From an uncultured Thiothrix sp. (GTDB lineage: Bacteria > Pseudomonadota > Gammaproteobacteria > Poriferisulfidales > GCA-002705445), in the NCBI GenBank assembly GCA_902624655.1, contig CACNYJ010000001.1, positions 248,001 to 312,000 of the forward strand: a stretch of 64,000 nt of DNA. Direction: 5' to 3'. This document shows, piece after piece, positions 46,383 through 57,977 of the stretch. Position 1 is the first letter of the stretch; each line of letters starts with the position of its first letter. A program made the translations under genes and the position numbers. The notes under the pieces are model-generated. The model saw only the letters and a list, made by a program, of their open reading frames with translations, ran no database searches and was not told where the DNA came from.

Positions 46383-47405
46383 ATGATGAAAAAAAATATT
46401 TCTAAAGTATTAAAACTATTATTTTCTATATCTATAATTTATATATTAATTCAATATAATATTATTAATTTAAACGATATAGTTTCTCTAACGAAAAATT
46501 ATACATTAGTTTTTTATTCTCTTATAATTTTTTTTACAACAATAATATTTGCATCTTTAAAATGGTGGTTATTACTAATATCTGCAAACTATAATATTCC
46601 ATTTTTAATGACCTACTTTTTATATAGCACTGGACTATTCTTTAATAATTTTATGCCAGGTGGAACTGGCGGTGATATAGTTAAAGGAATCTATTTGTAT
46701 AGATTTGTTACTAAATCTCAAAGAACGGAAGCACTTTTTACAATCATTTTAGACAGAATAATTGGTCTACATGCATTAACAATAATAGCTTTATCATCTT
46801 ATTTTTTATTAATTAAAAATATTTATTTTGAATTAAACTTTTCATTTATTTTTATTATTTTTATATCTATTTTTTCTATACCTATAATTTTTTATACAAT
46901 AATGTTTACAGAAAAAATATTAAAGCATATTATTTTAAAAAATCCTAATGTTAATATTATAATAAAATTAGCAGATGTTTTTTCTAAATTATTAATTTCA
47001 TTTGATAATTATAAAAATAAGAAAATGTATTTATTTTCGTGCTGGATAATTTCAATTATTAATCATTTACTAACTCTATCTTGTTTTTATATTGTAACTA
47101 TCATACTTGACATAAATATGCTTGATATTTTTGAAGTTATATATGCGGGGTCTTTTAGTTTACTAGCTAATTTCATTCCATTAACACCTGGTGGTATAGG
47201 AATCGGTGAGGGTGCATTCAATTATTTTGCAGAATCATTACAAGGAAATAAGATAAATAACATCGCTTATGGGAGTATTTTTTTCTTGGCATTTAGAGTA
47301 CTATTTAGTTTTGTAACTTTAGTAGGAGTAATTTCATACATACTTTTAGATAAACCTTCTTCAAAATATAATAATAAGGACATAAATAATGAGAATACCA
47401 CTTAA
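46383..47405 (+). CDS. Flippase-like membrane protein (LPG_synthase_TM/UPF0104 family)
   Basis: The 340-residue polytopic protein has about eight membrane segments and the family motifs NFMPGGTGGDIVKG (about 92-105) and PLTPGGIGIGEGAFNYF near the end. Members of this family are lipid flippases or membrane parts of bacterial lipid-modifying and glycosylation systems. Beside a GtrB-like enzyme and GT-C-like proteins, a role in moving a polyprenyl-linked sugar across the membrane is plausible. The 3' end overlaps the next gene by 17 bases. Confidence 0.75.
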   Translation: MMKKNISKVLKLLFSISIIYILIQYNIINLNDIVSLTKNYTLVFYSLIIFFTTIIFASLKWWLLLISANYNIPFLMTYFLYSTGLFFNNFMPGGTGGDIVKGIYLYRFVTKSQRTEALFTIILDRIIGLHALTIIALSSYFLLIKNIYFELNFSFIFIIFISIFSIPIIFYTIMFTEKILKHIILKNPNVNIIIKLADVFSKLLISFDNYKNKKMYLFSCWIISIINHLLTLSCFYIVTIILDINMLDIFEVIYAGSFSLLANFIPLTPGGIGIGEGAFNYFAESLQGNKINNIAYGSIFFLAFRVLFSFVTLVGVISYILLDKPSSKYNNKDINNENTT

Positions 47406-48588
47406 CAAAAACACAATAGGAGCTTCCGAAAAAAAAGCACTGAACAAAGTCTTTGATTCAGGGTATATGACAATGGGTAAAGTGACTAAAAAATTTGAAA
47501 CAACATTTGCAAAATATCTTGGTGTTAAACATGCTATTTATGTAAATTCTGGATCTTCAGCAAATTTATTAGCTTTTTCAGCCATTCAAGATAACGATAA
47601 ATATAGACAAACAAACCATAAAAAATTTTTTTTAAAAAAAGGTGACGAGGTGATAGTTCCTGCAGTGACATGGTCAACTACAATATGGCCTATAGCTCAA
47701 ACTGGGGCAACTTCAATATTTGTTGATAGTGAACCAAGCACACTACAAATGAAAATTTCTGAAATTAAAAAAGCAATTACCAAAAAAACCAAAGCAATTT
47801 GCATTGTTCATGTGCTAGGAAATGCTGGCTACATAGAAGAAGTAAGAGAATTATGCAAAAAGAAAAATCTTTGGTTAATTGAGGATACATGTGAATCGCT
47901 TGGTGTAAAAAAAAATAAAAAATATCTTGGGACCTTTGGTGACATTGGAACGTATAGTTTTTATTTTTCTCATCATATCACTACTGTGGAAGGTGGAATG
48001 ATAGTTACCAATGATGATTATTTAGCTAATAAAATTAAATCTCTGCGTTCGCATGGCTGGACAAGAGACATGGACGATGCAAGTAACTATGAAAAAAAAT
48101 TTCCTGAGATTGATCCGAGATTTTTATTTATAAACGTTGGATATAATTTAAGATCAACAGACATGAATGCGGCTATTGGATTGGTTCAATTAAAAAAGCT
48201 AAAAAAATATAATGAAAGTAGACATATGATTGGAAAAAAATGGAATGAAGCATTTTCTCATCTTAAAAAGAAAGGTTTGTTTTTTCCTATGGAAATCACA
48301 AAGGGTACAAAAGCTTCATGGTTTGGCTTTCCGGTATTATGTAAAAGTCAAGAGATGAGAAATAAGTTAAAAATTCATTTAGAAAAAAATGGTATCGAAA
48401 CAAGACCTATTATATGTGGAAATATGACTAAGCAACCTGGAATAAAAAACATACGCTATAGAATTCATGGAAAATTAACGGGCGCTGACGAGATTATGGA
48501 TAAGGGTATTTTTTGGGGAAGCTCACCCGGAATGACAAAAACTGAAATAAACCACGTAATTAAAACAATTAACGGATTTTTCAAATGA
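47389..48588 (+). CDS. DegT-family deoxysugar 3-dehydratase (His in place of PLP lysine, ColD-like)
   Basis: The 399-residue product has NSGSSANLL for PLP phosphate, [10 protein letters not shown] with the PLP-ring aspartate, and [14 protein letters not shown] (190-203), where His replaces the Schiff-base lysine. That change marks dehydratases such as ColD (GDP-4-keto-6-deoxymannose 3-dehydratase) and RfbH, not aminotransferases. The next gene is Gmd, whose product is the ColD substrate, so a GDP-colitose-type or other GDP-3,6-dideoxy sugar is likely. The stop overlaps gmd by 4 bases. ColD can work without a separate reductase, which fits the absence of one. Confidence 0.8.
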   Translation: MRIPLNKNTIGASEKKALNKVFDSGYMTMGKVTKKFETTFAKYLGVKHAIYVNSGSSANLLAFSAIQDNDKYRQTNHKKFFLKKGDEVIVPAVTWSTTIWPIAQTGATSIFVDSEPSTLQMKISEIKKAITKKTKAICIVHVLGNAGYIEEVRELCKKKNLWLIEDTCESLGVKKNKKYLGTFGDIGTYSFYFSHHITTVEGGMIVTNDDYLANKIKSLRSHGWTRDMDDASNYEKKFPEIDPRFLFINVGYNLRSTDMNAAIGLVQLKKLKKYNESRHMIGKKWNEAFSHLKKKGLFFPMEITKGTKASWFGFPVLCKSQEMRNKLKIHLEKNGIETRPIICGNMTKQPGIKNIRYRIHGKLTGADEIMDKGIFWGSSPGMTKTEINHVIKTINGFFK

Positions 48589-49586
48589 AAAAGGCTTTAA
48601 TAACAGGAATTACTGGTCAAGATGGTTCATATTTAGCTGAGCTACTTCTTGATAAGGGTTATGAGGTTCACGGCATAATTAGAAGATCTTCTTCCTTTAA
48701 TACGGAGAGAATAATGCATATTTTTGAAGATGTGCATAACCCAAACCCTAAGTTAAAATTACATTATGGTGATTTAACTGATGGCAGTAGACTCGAGAAA
48801 TTGATTGAGGTTTCAGAGCCTGACGAGGTGTATAATTTAGGAGCGCAAAGTCATGTAAGAATATCTTTTGATGAGCCTGTATATACTGCTCAAACAGTTG
48901 GGATGGGAGCATTACGTATGCTAGAGGCCGTAAGAAATGTAAGTGGCGGACCTTCTAAAATAAAATTTTATCAAGCATCAAGTTCTGAAATTTTTGGAAA
49001 AGTAAAAGAAGTCCCTCAAAATGAAGAGACGCCATTTTATCCCAGAAGCCCATATGCATGCTCAAAAGTTCATGGATTTTATCAAGTAGTTAATTATAGA
49101 GAGGCATACGGTATACATGCATCAAATGGCATTTTATTTAATCATGAAAGCCCTAGAAGAGGAGAAACGTTTGTCACAAGAAAAATTACTAGAGGACTTG
49201 CAAGAATATTAGCTGGTCTTGATAAAAAACTTTATTTAGGAAATCTTGACGCAAAAAGAGACTGGGGATATGCCAAGGATTTTGTCGAAGCAATGTGGCT
49301 AATTCTCCAACAAGACGAACCTGATGACTATGTAATTGCAACTGGTGAAACTTGGAGTGTTAAAGATTTTCTTGAAAAAGCTTTCTCACTTGTTAATTTG
49401 GATTGGAAAGATTATGTAGAATTTGATGAAAGATATTTAAGACCAACTGAGGTTGATTTACTTATAGGCGATGCATCAAAAGCAAAAAATAAACTTGGAT
49501 GGACCGCAAAGACATCATTCAATGAATTAGTAAAAATTATGGTTGAATCTGATTTAAAAAAATATAATGTTTTTAATAGGACTTAA
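48585..49586 (+). CDS. gmd: GDP-mannose 4,6-dehydratase
   Basis: Gmd converts GDP-mannose to GDP-4-keto-6-deoxymannose. The 333-residue product has [17 protein letters not shown] (6-22), [19 protein letters not shown] with the catalytic Thr/Ser-Glu region, SPYACSK with YxxxK and [16 protein letters not shown], a Gmd signature. It is the canonical Gmd of the island, whereas 13392 is a more distant relative. It links manC with the ColD-like protein and the reductases that follow. Confidence 0.95.
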   Translation: MKKALITGITGQDGSYLAELLLDKGYEVHGIIRRSSSFNTERIMHIFEDVHNPNPKLKLHYGDLTDGSRLEKLIEVSEPDEVYNLGAQSHVRISFDEPVYTAQTVGMGALRMLEAVRNVSGGPSKIKFYQASSSEIFGKVKEVPQNEETPFYPRSPYACSKVHGFYQVVNYREAYGIHASNGILFNHESPRRGETFVTRKITRGLARILAGLDKKLYLGNLDAKRDWGYAKDFVEAMWLILQQDEPDDYVIATGETWSVKDFLEKAFSLVNLDWKDYVEFDERYLRPTEVDLLIGDASKAKNKLGWTAKTSFNELVKIMVESDLKKYNVFNRT

Positions 49587-49588
49587 AT

Positions 49589-50614
49589 ATGTACTCAACT
49601 GCTTTTAAATTCGAAGATTTTCATCCAGACTCTGCATCATACTTTAAAGACAAGAAGATAATTATAACGGGTGGAACTGGTTTTATTGGAAGCCATTTGG
49701 TTGAGCAGTTACTGGTACTTAATGCTAAACCTATAGTTCTATCAAAAAGTCTAAATAGAAGGTTTCTAGAATCATGCGAAAACAAAATTGAATTACTTGA
49801 AGTTGATTTATTTAATAAAGACAAAGTTAAAAAAGTAATGAAAAATGCTGATGCTGTTTTACATTTATCAGCATCTGTCGCTGGCATCGAATATAATTCT
49901 AAACATCCCGCAACTATATTTAAAGATAATTTAGAAATGTTTATGAACACAATTGATGCAGCAGCAAATTCAGATAACATTGAGCGTTTTTTAGTAACTA
50001 GTTCTGCATGTGTTTATCCTAGACATTGCTCTATACCGACGAAGGAAGAAGAGGGAACAATTGGAGAACCGGAACCTACGAATTCGGGTTACGGTTGGTC
50101 TAAAAGAATGGAGGAGTATTTGGGCAAAAAATATAGCGAAGAGTATGGCCTTAGTGTAGCAATTGCAAGGCCATACAATGCTTACGGACCAAGAGATAAT
50201 TTTAAAGAGGAAATGTCACATGTTATTCCATCTTTGATAAAAAAAGCTTTCGAGTCTGAAAATGGGCTGCTTAATGTTTGGGGTGATGGAAGCCATAGCA
50301 GATCTTTTTTATATGTTGACGATTTTGCAAGAGGTTTGATAGAAGTCGCTGCAAGATATCCTTATGCTGACCCTATAAATATTGGAGCTAATGAAGAAAC
50401 AACCATTAAAGAGTTAGCTAATATTATATGTGACAAGGTTCAAAATATTACTGGGAAAAAATTATCACCTTCATTTGATTCTAAAGGTATTACAGGACAA
50501 CCTAGAAGAAAATGTGATACAACAAAGTTAGAAAAAGAGCTGCAATTTAAAACAAAATTTTCATTCGATCAAGGTATAGTAAACACTATAAATTGGTACC
50601 ATAGTACATTATGA
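49589..50614 (+). CDS. Extended SDR, nucleotide-sugar epimerase/dehydratase-like
   Basis: The 341-residue product has ITGGTGFIGSHL (27-38), SSACVYPRH (conserved Ser/Tyr region), SGYGWSKRMEEYL with an intact YxxxK, and VWGDGSHSRSFLYVDDFA. It resembles GDP-sugar epimerases and the fucose-synthase-related group. It comes 2 bases after gmd, so the substrate is probably a GDP sugar. A C-4 reductase or epimerase role is possible; the exact reaction cannot be decided. It overlaps the next gene by 4 bases. Confidence 0.75.
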   Translation: MYSTAFKFEDFHPDSASYFKDKKIIITGGTGFIGSHLVEQLLVLNAKPIVLSKSLNRRFLESCENKIELLEVDLFNKDKVKKVMKNADAVLHLSASVAGIEYNSKHPATIFKDNLEMFMNTIDAAANSDNIERFLVTSSACVYPRHCSIPTKEEEGTIGEPEPTNSGYGWSKRMEEYLGKKYSEEYGLSVAIARPYNAYGPRDNFKEEMSHVIPSLIKKAFESENGLLNVWGDGSHSRSFLYVDDFARGLIEVAARYPYADPINIGANEETTIKELANIICDKVQNITGKKLSPSFDSKGITGQPRRKCDTTKLEKELQFKTKFSFDQGIVNTINWYHSTL

Positions 50615-51309
50615 AAACTACATTATGCATATTAACTAAAAACGAGTTGCCATGTTTAAAAGAAATACTCCATAACGTAATTCAAGAATGTAATCTAAAA
50701 AATATTCAACAAATTTTTGCAATTGATGGCGGATCAATTGATGGAACAGTTGAGTTTTTCAAGGAAAATAATATTCCTGTTATATCTCAAAAAAATAGAG
50801 GAAGAGGTGATGCTTTTCATACCGCATTTAAAGAAATTGATTCCGACCTATACATTTTTTTCTCGCCAGATGGCAACGAAAATATTCAAGATGTAGAAAA
50901 ATTTATTGAATTTGCTAATTCTGGAGCAGATATAATAATAGCCTCAAGAATGATGAAGGATTCTTATAATGAAGAGGATGAAAATTTAATAAAATTAAGG
51001 AAATGGGCCAACAATATATTTAATTTAATGGCTAATATAACATTCCGAAGATCTGGCAGATATATTACAGACTCAATAAACGGATATAGAGCTGTTAAGA
51101 AAAATGTTGCTGAATCTTTAAAGCTTGACTCTGTTGACTATACTATTGAATATCAAATGACAATTAGAGCTTTCAAGAAACGTCTTAACATAAAGGAGTT
51201 TCCCACAATAGAGGGGAAAAGACTTCATGGGGAAACACAAGCAAAAAGCATTCCAACTGGATTAAAATTTTTAAAATGTTACTTTCGCGAGATTTTTATA
51301 AAGATTTAG
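50611..51309 (+). CDS. Family 2 glycosyltransferase, DPM-like, no membrane tail
   Basis: The 232-residue product is a GT2 with TLCILTKNELPCL, IDGGSIDGTVEFF, FSPDGNENI at the DxD place (SPDGN), and DSINGYRAVKK, close to the dolichyl-phosphate-mannose synthase type. No C-terminal membrane segments are visible, unlike 37400. It may charge a polyprenyl phosphate or act as a soluble transferase. It starts inside the previous stop (ATGA), and its end overlaps the convergent gene by 14 bases. Confidence 0.8.
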   Translation: MKTTLCILTKNELPCLKEILHNVIQECNLKNIQQIFAIDGGSIDGTVEFFKENNIPVISQKNRGRGDAFHTAFKEIDSDLYIFFSPDGNENIQDVEKFIEFANSGADIIIASRMMKDSYNEEDENLIKLRKWANNIFNLMANITFRRSGRYITDSINGYRAVKKNVAESLKLDSVDYTIEYQMTIRAFKKRLNIKEFPTIEGKRLHGETQAKSIPTGLKFLKCYFREIFIKI

Positions 51310-52228
51310 TTACTGTTAAAAATTCTTCATAAGACATTTTAATTCCTTGCTCTAAACTTATACTACTTTTCCATTTTATTTTTTTTAATTTATGATTTGA
51401 TAAAATTTTTCTTTTTACCCCATCTGGCTTACTTTTATCAAAAATTAACATGCCTTTATAACCTATAACATTACATATTATTTTTGAAAGTTTTTTAATT
51501 GTTACCTCTTCGCCACTTCCAAGGTTAATCGGGCTGTTCTCCTTATAATTTTCAATAATATGCATTATGCCGTTTGCCATGTCATCCACATGAATAAATT
51601 CTCTTTTTGCATTACCACTTCCCCATATAACAGCTTCCTTTTTGTTTTTAGTTTTGGCGTTATGAATTCTTTTAATTAAAGCAGGGATTACATGATTTTT
51701 ACTTTCATCATAACAATCTTTTGGCCCATAGCTAGCAGTTGGTATTATACTAATATGCTTAGTTCCATACTGCTGATTTAGAAAATCAAGGTACTTTACC
51801 CCTAAAATTTTTGCAATAGCGTAACCTTCATTAGTTTTCTCTACTTCACCATTTAATATAGATTCTTCAGAAAAAGGTTGCTTAGCATTTTTTGGATACA
51901 TGCAACTTGCGCCTAGAAAAACTATCTTTTTACAATTTGCTTCATGAGCTGCTTTAATTATATTCAGAGTGATTATAGAATTTTCATAAAGAAAATCAGC
52001 TGGCTTTTTTGAGTTTAAATGGATCCCCCCAACCATTGCAGAACAAATAATGATAATGTCTGGATTATTTTTTACTATCCAATTTTTTGTTTTCACTTGA
52101 TTTGACTGATCAAAGTCTTTTCTTGATGTTTTAAGAACTAAATATTTTTTTGTTTTAAGTAAAAATCTATCTATTGATTGACCAACCATTCCTTGAGCAC
52201 CAGTTATCCATATTTTTTTCTTATTCAT
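51296..52228 (-). CDS. GDP-L-fucose synthase / ColC-like epimerase-reductase
   Basis: The 310-residue product has IWITGAQGMVGQSI (4-17), SAMVGGIHLNSKKPADFLYEN (shown in part; typical of GDP-fucose synthase), GASCMYP, GYAIAK with YxxxK, and PTASYGPKDCYD. Such enzymes do C3/C5 epimerisation and C4 reduction of GDP-4-keto-6-deoxymannose; ColC does the equivalent in the colitose route. Since a ColD-like gene is near, either L-fucose or L-colitose is possible. I chose ATG 52228, overlapping the Nudix stop by 8 bases (ATGAATAA); a start at 52261 would add an unrelated leader. Confidence 0.85.
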   Translation of the reverse strand: MNKKKIWITGAQGMVGQSIDRFLLKTKKYLVLKTSRKDFDQSNQVKTKNWIVKNNPDIIIICSAMVGGIHLNSKKPADFLYENSIITLNIIKAAHEANCKKIVFLGASCMYPKNAKQPFSEESILNGEVEKTNEGYAIAKILGVKYLDFLNQQYGTKHISIIPTASYGPKDCYDESKNHVIPALIKRIHNAKTKNKKEAVIWGSGNAKREFIHVDDMANGIMHIIENYKENSPINLGSGEEVTIKKLSKIICNVIGYKGMLIFDKSKPDGVKRKILSNHKLKKIKWKSSISLEQGIKMSYEEFLTVTKSL

Positions 52229-52796
52229 TATAAAGTAACCATACCATTGCGGCAGTCGCATAAGTTAATGCTTTAAATTTATTTTCAATAACAGCTTCTT
52301 TTAATTCTTTTTTGCTCAGCCATATATGTTCAGGGTTCTCAATATCTTTACTTGTAGATTCTGATATTTTTTTAATATCTTTAATTTGCATGAAACTAAT
52401 CTCGCTAAACATGTAACTACTACTAACAATATATTTTTTAAGCAGTTTACATTTTTTAAATCCATAACCAGTCTCTTCAAGTAATTCTCTTCTTGAAGCT
52501 TGCTCTATGGACTCATTTTTTTCTATACCACCAGCTGGCAAGGTATACGATAAATCGGCTACACCATGCCTATATTCATTGTATACAAGAATTTGCCCAT
52601 TTTGATTTTCAACTAAAAGCATTACAGCATTATGAACCTCAATTCTATGATAATCATCAATAATTGTTCCATCAGGAAGCTGCACCTTATCAATACTAAC
52701 CTTTAAATATGGGTATCCGTCATAAACAGGTCTTCGAGAAATTAATTTCCATTTTTTCGTTTTTTTTAAATTCACTGGATATTTTCTTTCCACCAT
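52221..52796 (-). CDS. Nudix hydrolase
   Basis: The 191-residue product has the Nudix box GGIEKNESIEQASRRELLEE (about 91-110) continuing in TGY, which matches G-x5-E-x7-RE-U-x-EE-x-G-U. The N-terminal KWKLISRRPVYDGYPYLKV part fits ADP-ribose or GDP-mannose pyrophosphatases of the NudF/NudK type. In this place it may remove excess nucleotide sugars, or GDP-mannose specifically, but the substrate is not fixed by sequence. It lies between two SDR genes on the minus strand with overlaps on both sides. Confidence 0.85.
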   Translation of the reverse strand: MVERKYPVNLKKTKKWKLISRRPVYDGYPYLKVSIDKVQLPDGTIIDDYHRIEVHNAVMLLVENQNGQILVYNEYRHGVADLSYTLPAGGIEKNESIEQASRRELLEETGYGFKKCKLLKKYIVSSSYMFSEISFMQIKDIKKISESTSKDIENPEHIWLSKKELKEAVIENKFKALTYATAAMVWLLYNE

Positions 52797-53713
52797 TTAA
52801 TAGTTTTCTTGATCCCACTATCTATGTCAGTTTTGGGTTTCCACCCTATTTCTTTCTGTGCTTTTTTAATATTTAAATACATATTAAAAGGAATTGTTGG
52901 CTTTTTTTTATTAAATTGTATAGTTATATCTTTTTTAGAAATTTTTATTATTTTTTTCACAAGATCTTTCACTTTAATTGGAATGCCTGATCCACAATTA
53001 AATATTTCATATTGTGTTTTTTGTTTACTTATAGCGATTTTAACAAAATTTACTAGATCATCAGCGTATAAAAAATCTCGTATCTCATTACCTGTTCCCC
53101 AAACTTCAATTTTGTTCTTTGCAGTAAGAACTTTAGTTATAGTTGCTCCAAAAACATGGCTTCTGTCAAGATCATATTTGTCATATGGGCCATAAATATT
53201 TGAATGCCTAATTATCGTAAATTTTATATCACTTTGCATAGAATAAAACTTTGAGATTTTTTCTATATAAACTTTTGTCTCTCCTGCGCCTTTATATTTA
53301 TCAATTATTTTCCCATTAAAATCTGATTCTTTTGTGGACTTTCTCGATGACGGATACATAACAGTGCAGCTTGGGAATATAAAATGTTTTACCTTATTAT
53401 TATATGCTGACCTTAAAATATATGAATTAATAATAGCATTATCAGTAACATGGATGTGAGGAATTGATACAATATCTTTTGAGCCAGATGTTGTTGCTGC
53501 ACATTGTACAATGATATCAATTCCTTTAATTAGTTTTTCTACTTGATCAGGATTTCTTAAATCGGCTTTATGCCACTTAACATTGCTTGGGGTTTTATAA
53601 GCAGGACTATTAAATCTTACAGCATGAATAGTATATTTCATATTTTTTGATAAACCAAGGGTAACATTTCTTCCAATGAAACCTGTAGCACCACAAACTA
53701 GGATACTTTTCAT
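52772..53713 (-). CDS. Extended SDR, epimerase/dehydratase-like
   Basis: The 313-residue product has VCGATGFIGRNV (5-16), FPSCTVMYPSS, and VWGTGNEIRDFLYADDL near the end. The segment corresponding to YxxxK reads AGETK, so the catalytic tyrosine is not in its expected place by eye. I chose ATG 53713 since a good ribosome site (GAGGTG) lies 5 bases before it; a GTG at 53725 is inside that site. It is the first gene of the minus-strand unit and the right end of the island. It overlaps the Nudix gene by 25 bases. Confidence 0.7.
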   Translation of the reverse strand: MKSILVCGATGFIGRNVTLGLSKNMKYTIHAVRFNSPAYKTPSNVKWHKADLRNPDQVEKLIKGIDIIVQCAATTSGSKDIVSIPHIHVTDNAIINSYILRSAYNNKVKHFIFPSCTVMYPSSRKSTKESDFNGKIIDKYKGAGETKVYIEKISKFYSMQSDIKFTIIRHSNIYGPYDKYDLDRSHVFGATITKVLTAKNKIEVWGTGNEIRDFLYADDLVNFVKIAISKQKTQYEIFNCGSGIPIKVKDLVKKIIKISKKDITIQFNKKKPTIPFNMYLNIKKAQKEIGWKPKTDIDSGIKKTIKWWKENIQ

Positions 53714-55013
<1,300 letters not shown>

Positions 55014-55033
55014 GTATTTAAGGGGAAATAGAA

Positions 55034-55345
55034 ATGAATATTATTAATGACGCATATGCTCAAACTCCACAATCTGGAGGAGGTATGAGCATGTTAATCA
55101 TGATTGCCATATTTTTTGTAATTATGTACTTTATGATTATTAGACCACAAAATAAAAGAGCAAAAGAACATAATAAGCTTATTGACTCATTAACAAATGG
55201 TACTGAAGTTGTAGTTTCAAATGGTATTATGGGGAAAATTGTTGGTATTAAAGATGACACAATAGATTTAGAAATATCTAAAGGTATTAATATAAAAGTG
55301 AGAAAAAACTCTATATCTACTGTTCTTCCAAAAGGATCAATCTAA
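55034..55345 (+). CDS. yajC: YajC, Sec translocon accessory subunit
   Basis: YajC is a small inner membrane protein that binds the SecDF-YidC complex. The 103-residue product has a single membrane segment (residues 19-37) followed by RPQNKRAKEHNKLIDSL and VVVSNGIMGKIVGI, the family signature. A good ribosome site (AAGGGGAA) lies before the ATG. It is 20 bases after tgt and 7 bases before secD, the standard operon order. Confidence 0.96.
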   Translation: MNIINDAYAQTPQSGGGMSMLIMIAIFFVIMYFMIIRPQNKRAKEHNKLIDSLTNGTEVVVSNGIMGKIVGIKDDTIDLEISKGINIKVRKNSISTVLPKGSI

Positions 55346-55352
55346 TAAAAAT

Positions 55353-56978
55353 ATGAAAATTTTCTCCTTAAAACAAATACTTGTTATTTTAGTAGTAATT
55401 TTTAGTATCACTTATTCCCTACCTACTTTTTACAGTGAAGTTCCAAATTGGCTATCTTCAATAAATGCAAAAAAAATGAATCTAGGGTTAGATTTGAAAG
55501 GGGGAGTTCACTTTCTAATGCAAGTTGATCTTGATGAAGTTATAAATACTAAGTCAAGGAAATTTTCTAATGACATAAGATCACTGCTGAGGAAAAATAA
55601 AATTAGATACAAAAATTTTAATTTTGAAAATAACAAAATTTTTATTAATTTTCCTAATAACGAAATTCTTAAAAAAGCACAAGATTTAATTAATACTAAC
55701 TACCAAAATACGTTTGATATTAATAAATCTGAAGATAATGGAATTCAGTTAAATATTTCAGAGAATACACGAAATGAACTTAGAATCGCTGCCATAAAAC
55801 AGAATATCACCACGCTTCGAAATAGGGTTAACGAACTTGGAGTAGCTGAACCCATCGTACAACAAAGTGGAAAAACTAGAATTGTGGTAGAGCTACCTGG
55901 AGTTAAAGATACAACACGTGCAAAAGAAATTATAGGGGCTACAGCAACTTTGGAATTTAAAATGGTTGATGAGGATTCAGATGCAATGGCTGCTGAAGAA
56001 TCCAATCAAGTTATGTTCAATTCAAAACTCTATTATGATGATACTGGACAACCTGTATTACTTAAAAGAAATATTGTTCTTACCGGTGAAAATATAGTTG
56101 ACGCTTCATCAGGTTTTGATAGAAATTCAAGACCTGCAGTAAACATCACATTGGATAGCCCTGGTTCAAAACGATTTGCTAATATAACTGAAGATAATAT
56201 TGGAAAATTAATGGCCGTTTTATTTATTGAAAGTAAGTCAGAATCAAGATTAGTAAATGGTGAAAATAAAAGAGTGACAAAAAAATATGAAAAAATTATT
56301 AGTATTGCGACAATACAAGAGCGACTTTCTAAATCATTTCAAATAACAGGCCTCGATAGCCCAAAACAAGCTAGAGACTTGGCTTTATATTTAAGAGCTG
56401 GATCAATGGCTGCACCTATGTATATTATAGAGGAGAGGACAGTTGGACCAAGTTTAGGAGCTGATAATATTGAGAAAGGAAAGATGTCAGTTATTATTGG
56501 CTTAATTTTAGTTTTGCTTTTCATGATTTACTACTATAGAGCATTTGGACTTTTTGCAAATACAGCTCTTACACTAAATATATTAATAATTATTTCAGTA
56601 ATGTCTTTGATACCAGGGGCTGTTTTAACTTTACCGGGAATAGCTGGAATTGTTCTAACTGTTGGAATGGCTGTTGATGCGAATGTTTTAATTTTCGAAA
56701 GAATTAAAGAAGAAATAAAAAATGGCTCAACCCCATTAGCTTCAATTGAGTTGGGTTACAAAAAAGCATTCTCTACAATTGCTGACGCTAATATCACTAC
56801 TCTAATTGCCTCTATAATTTTATTTATTTTCGGCACAGGCCCAATCAAAGGTTTCGCTGTTACATTATCAATTGGAGTAATTTCGTCAATGTTTACTGCA
56901 ATTATAGTTACAAGAGTTTTAGCAAATATTGCCTACGAAAATTCTTCTAAATTAAAAATTCAAAAATTAAGCATATGA
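55353..56978 (+). CDS. secD: SecD, protein translocase subunit
   Basis: SecD, with SecF, uses the proton gradient to help late stages of protein export. The 541-residue product has an N-terminal membrane helix, the GLDLKGGVHFLMQVD motif (about 43-57), a large periplasmic domain with LRNRVNELGVAEP, and a cluster of membrane helices at the C-terminus containing VGMAVDANVLIFERIKEE. It is shorter than E. coli SecD (615), mainly in the periplasmic part. The stop overlaps secF by 4 bases. Confidence 0.97.
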   Translation: MKIFSLKQILVILVVIFSITYSLPTFYSEVPNWLSSINAKKMNLGLDLKGGVHFLMQVDLDEVINTKSRKFSNDIRSLLRKNKIRYKNFNFENNKIFINFPNNEILKKAQDLINTNYQNTFDINKSEDNGIQLNISENTRNELRIAAIKQNITTLRNRVNELGVAEPIVQQSGKTRIVVELPGVKDTTRAKEIIGATATLEFKMVDEDSDAMAAEESNQVMFNSKLYYDDTGQPVLLKRNIVLTGENIVDASSGFDRNSRPAVNITLDSPGSKRFANITEDNIGKLMAVLFIESKSESRLVNGENKRVTKKYEKIISIATIQERLSKSFQITGLDSPKQARDLALYLRAGSMAAPMYIIEERTVGPSLGADNIEKGKMSVIIGLILVLLFMIYYYRAFGLFANTALTLNILIIISVMSLIPGAVLTLPGIAGIVLTVGMAVDANVLIFERIKEEIKNGSTPLASIELGYKKAFSTIADANITTLIASIILFIFGTGPIKGFAVTLSIGVISSMFTAIIVTRVLANIAYENSSKLKIQKLSI

Positions 56979-57892
56979 GAACTATAAATATCAACTTTGA
57001 ATTTATGAAATGGCACAAAAGTGCAGTTTATGCCTCTGTTTTTTTAATTTTACTTTCTCTATTCAGTATTTTTTCAAAGGGTTTTAACTATGGAGTAGAT
57101 TTCAAAGGAGGCACTCTAGTCGAGATCGGCTTTGTTAATGATGCCCCTATAGATGAAATTAGAGATTTTTTAGTTGAAAATAATTATTTAAAATCTTCAG
57201 CTCAATATTTCGGTTCAAAAAATAATATATTAATAAGAATACAAAACATTATATCAACAAATGAGTCAAACTTAAGTAATAATTTAACTATAGATCTAAA
57301 AAAAGAATTTGATTTTACTTTAAAGAGGGTTGAGTATGTTGGCGCTCAAGTCGGAGAAGAATTAAGAGACCAAGGTATTCTTGCAGCGCTTATTGCCTTA
57401 GTTTTAATAATGATATACATTACACTACGTTTTGAATATAGATTTTCAATTGGTGCGATTTTAGCGTTAATTCATGATGTTGTATTAATTATGGGAATAT
57501 TTTCTATATCCCAAATCGAATTTAATCTAAGCGTTTTTGCAGCAATACTTGCTGTAATTGGCTATTCATTAAATGATACCATTGTAGTTTTCGATCGAAT
57601 AAGAGAAAATTTTAAATCAGCTATTATTGAGAATACAAATGCCACCTCTTTAGTAAATCAATCCATAAATCAGACTTTATCAAGAACACTTATTACATCT
57701 TTAACAACCATTCTCGTTTTACTTGCATTAATATTTTTTGGCGGAGAAATACTTTTTGGGTTTTCGTTTGCACTATTGATCGGTGTTATTATAGGAACCT
57801 ACTCCTCAATCTATATAGCAAGCGCTACTTTATTATTGTTAAATATATCTGCAAAGGACGTTGTTATTGAAATTGACGATGAAAAACCTTAA
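56975..57892 (+). CDS. secF: SecF, protein translocase subunit
   Basis: This is the partner of SecD. The 305-residue product has FNYGVDFKGGTLVEIGF (about 31-47), the loop RVEYVGAQVGEELRDQG, and helices with IGYSLNDTIVVFDRIREN and QTLSRTLITSLTT, all SecF signatures. Six membrane helices are visible. It is coupled to secD by ATGA. It ends the operon; an 85-base spacer leads to a sugar-epimerase gene that is not part of the usual secDF neighbourhood. Confidence 0.97.
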   Translation: MRTININFEFMKWHKSAVYASVFLILLSLFSIFSKGFNYGVDFKGGTLVEIGFVNDAPIDEIRDFLVENNYLKSSAQYFGSKNNILIRIQNIISTNESNLSNNLTIDLKKEFDFTLKRVEYVGAQVGEELRDQGILAALIALVLIMIYITLRFEYRFSIGAILALIHDVVLIMGIFSISQIEFNLSVFAAILAVIGYSLNDTIVVFDRIRENFKSAIIENTNATSLVNQSINQTLSRTLITSLTTILVLLALIFFGGEILFGFSFALLIGVIIGTYSSIYIASATLLLLNISAKDVVIEIDDEKP

Positions 57893-57977
57893 TAGATTTT
57901 AGGATTAAGGTTACAAAGGTTGGTTGATAATTATTTACCATTAGTTTAAAGTAATTATTTTAAAGAATAAAAAAATT

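Noticed and set aside
4309-53713. Wzx/Wzy-dependent O-antigen cluster
   Set aside because: A Wzm/Wzt exporter is present and no Wzx-type flippase is recognised; the single ligase-family protein could be Wzy, but the exporter pair argues against it.
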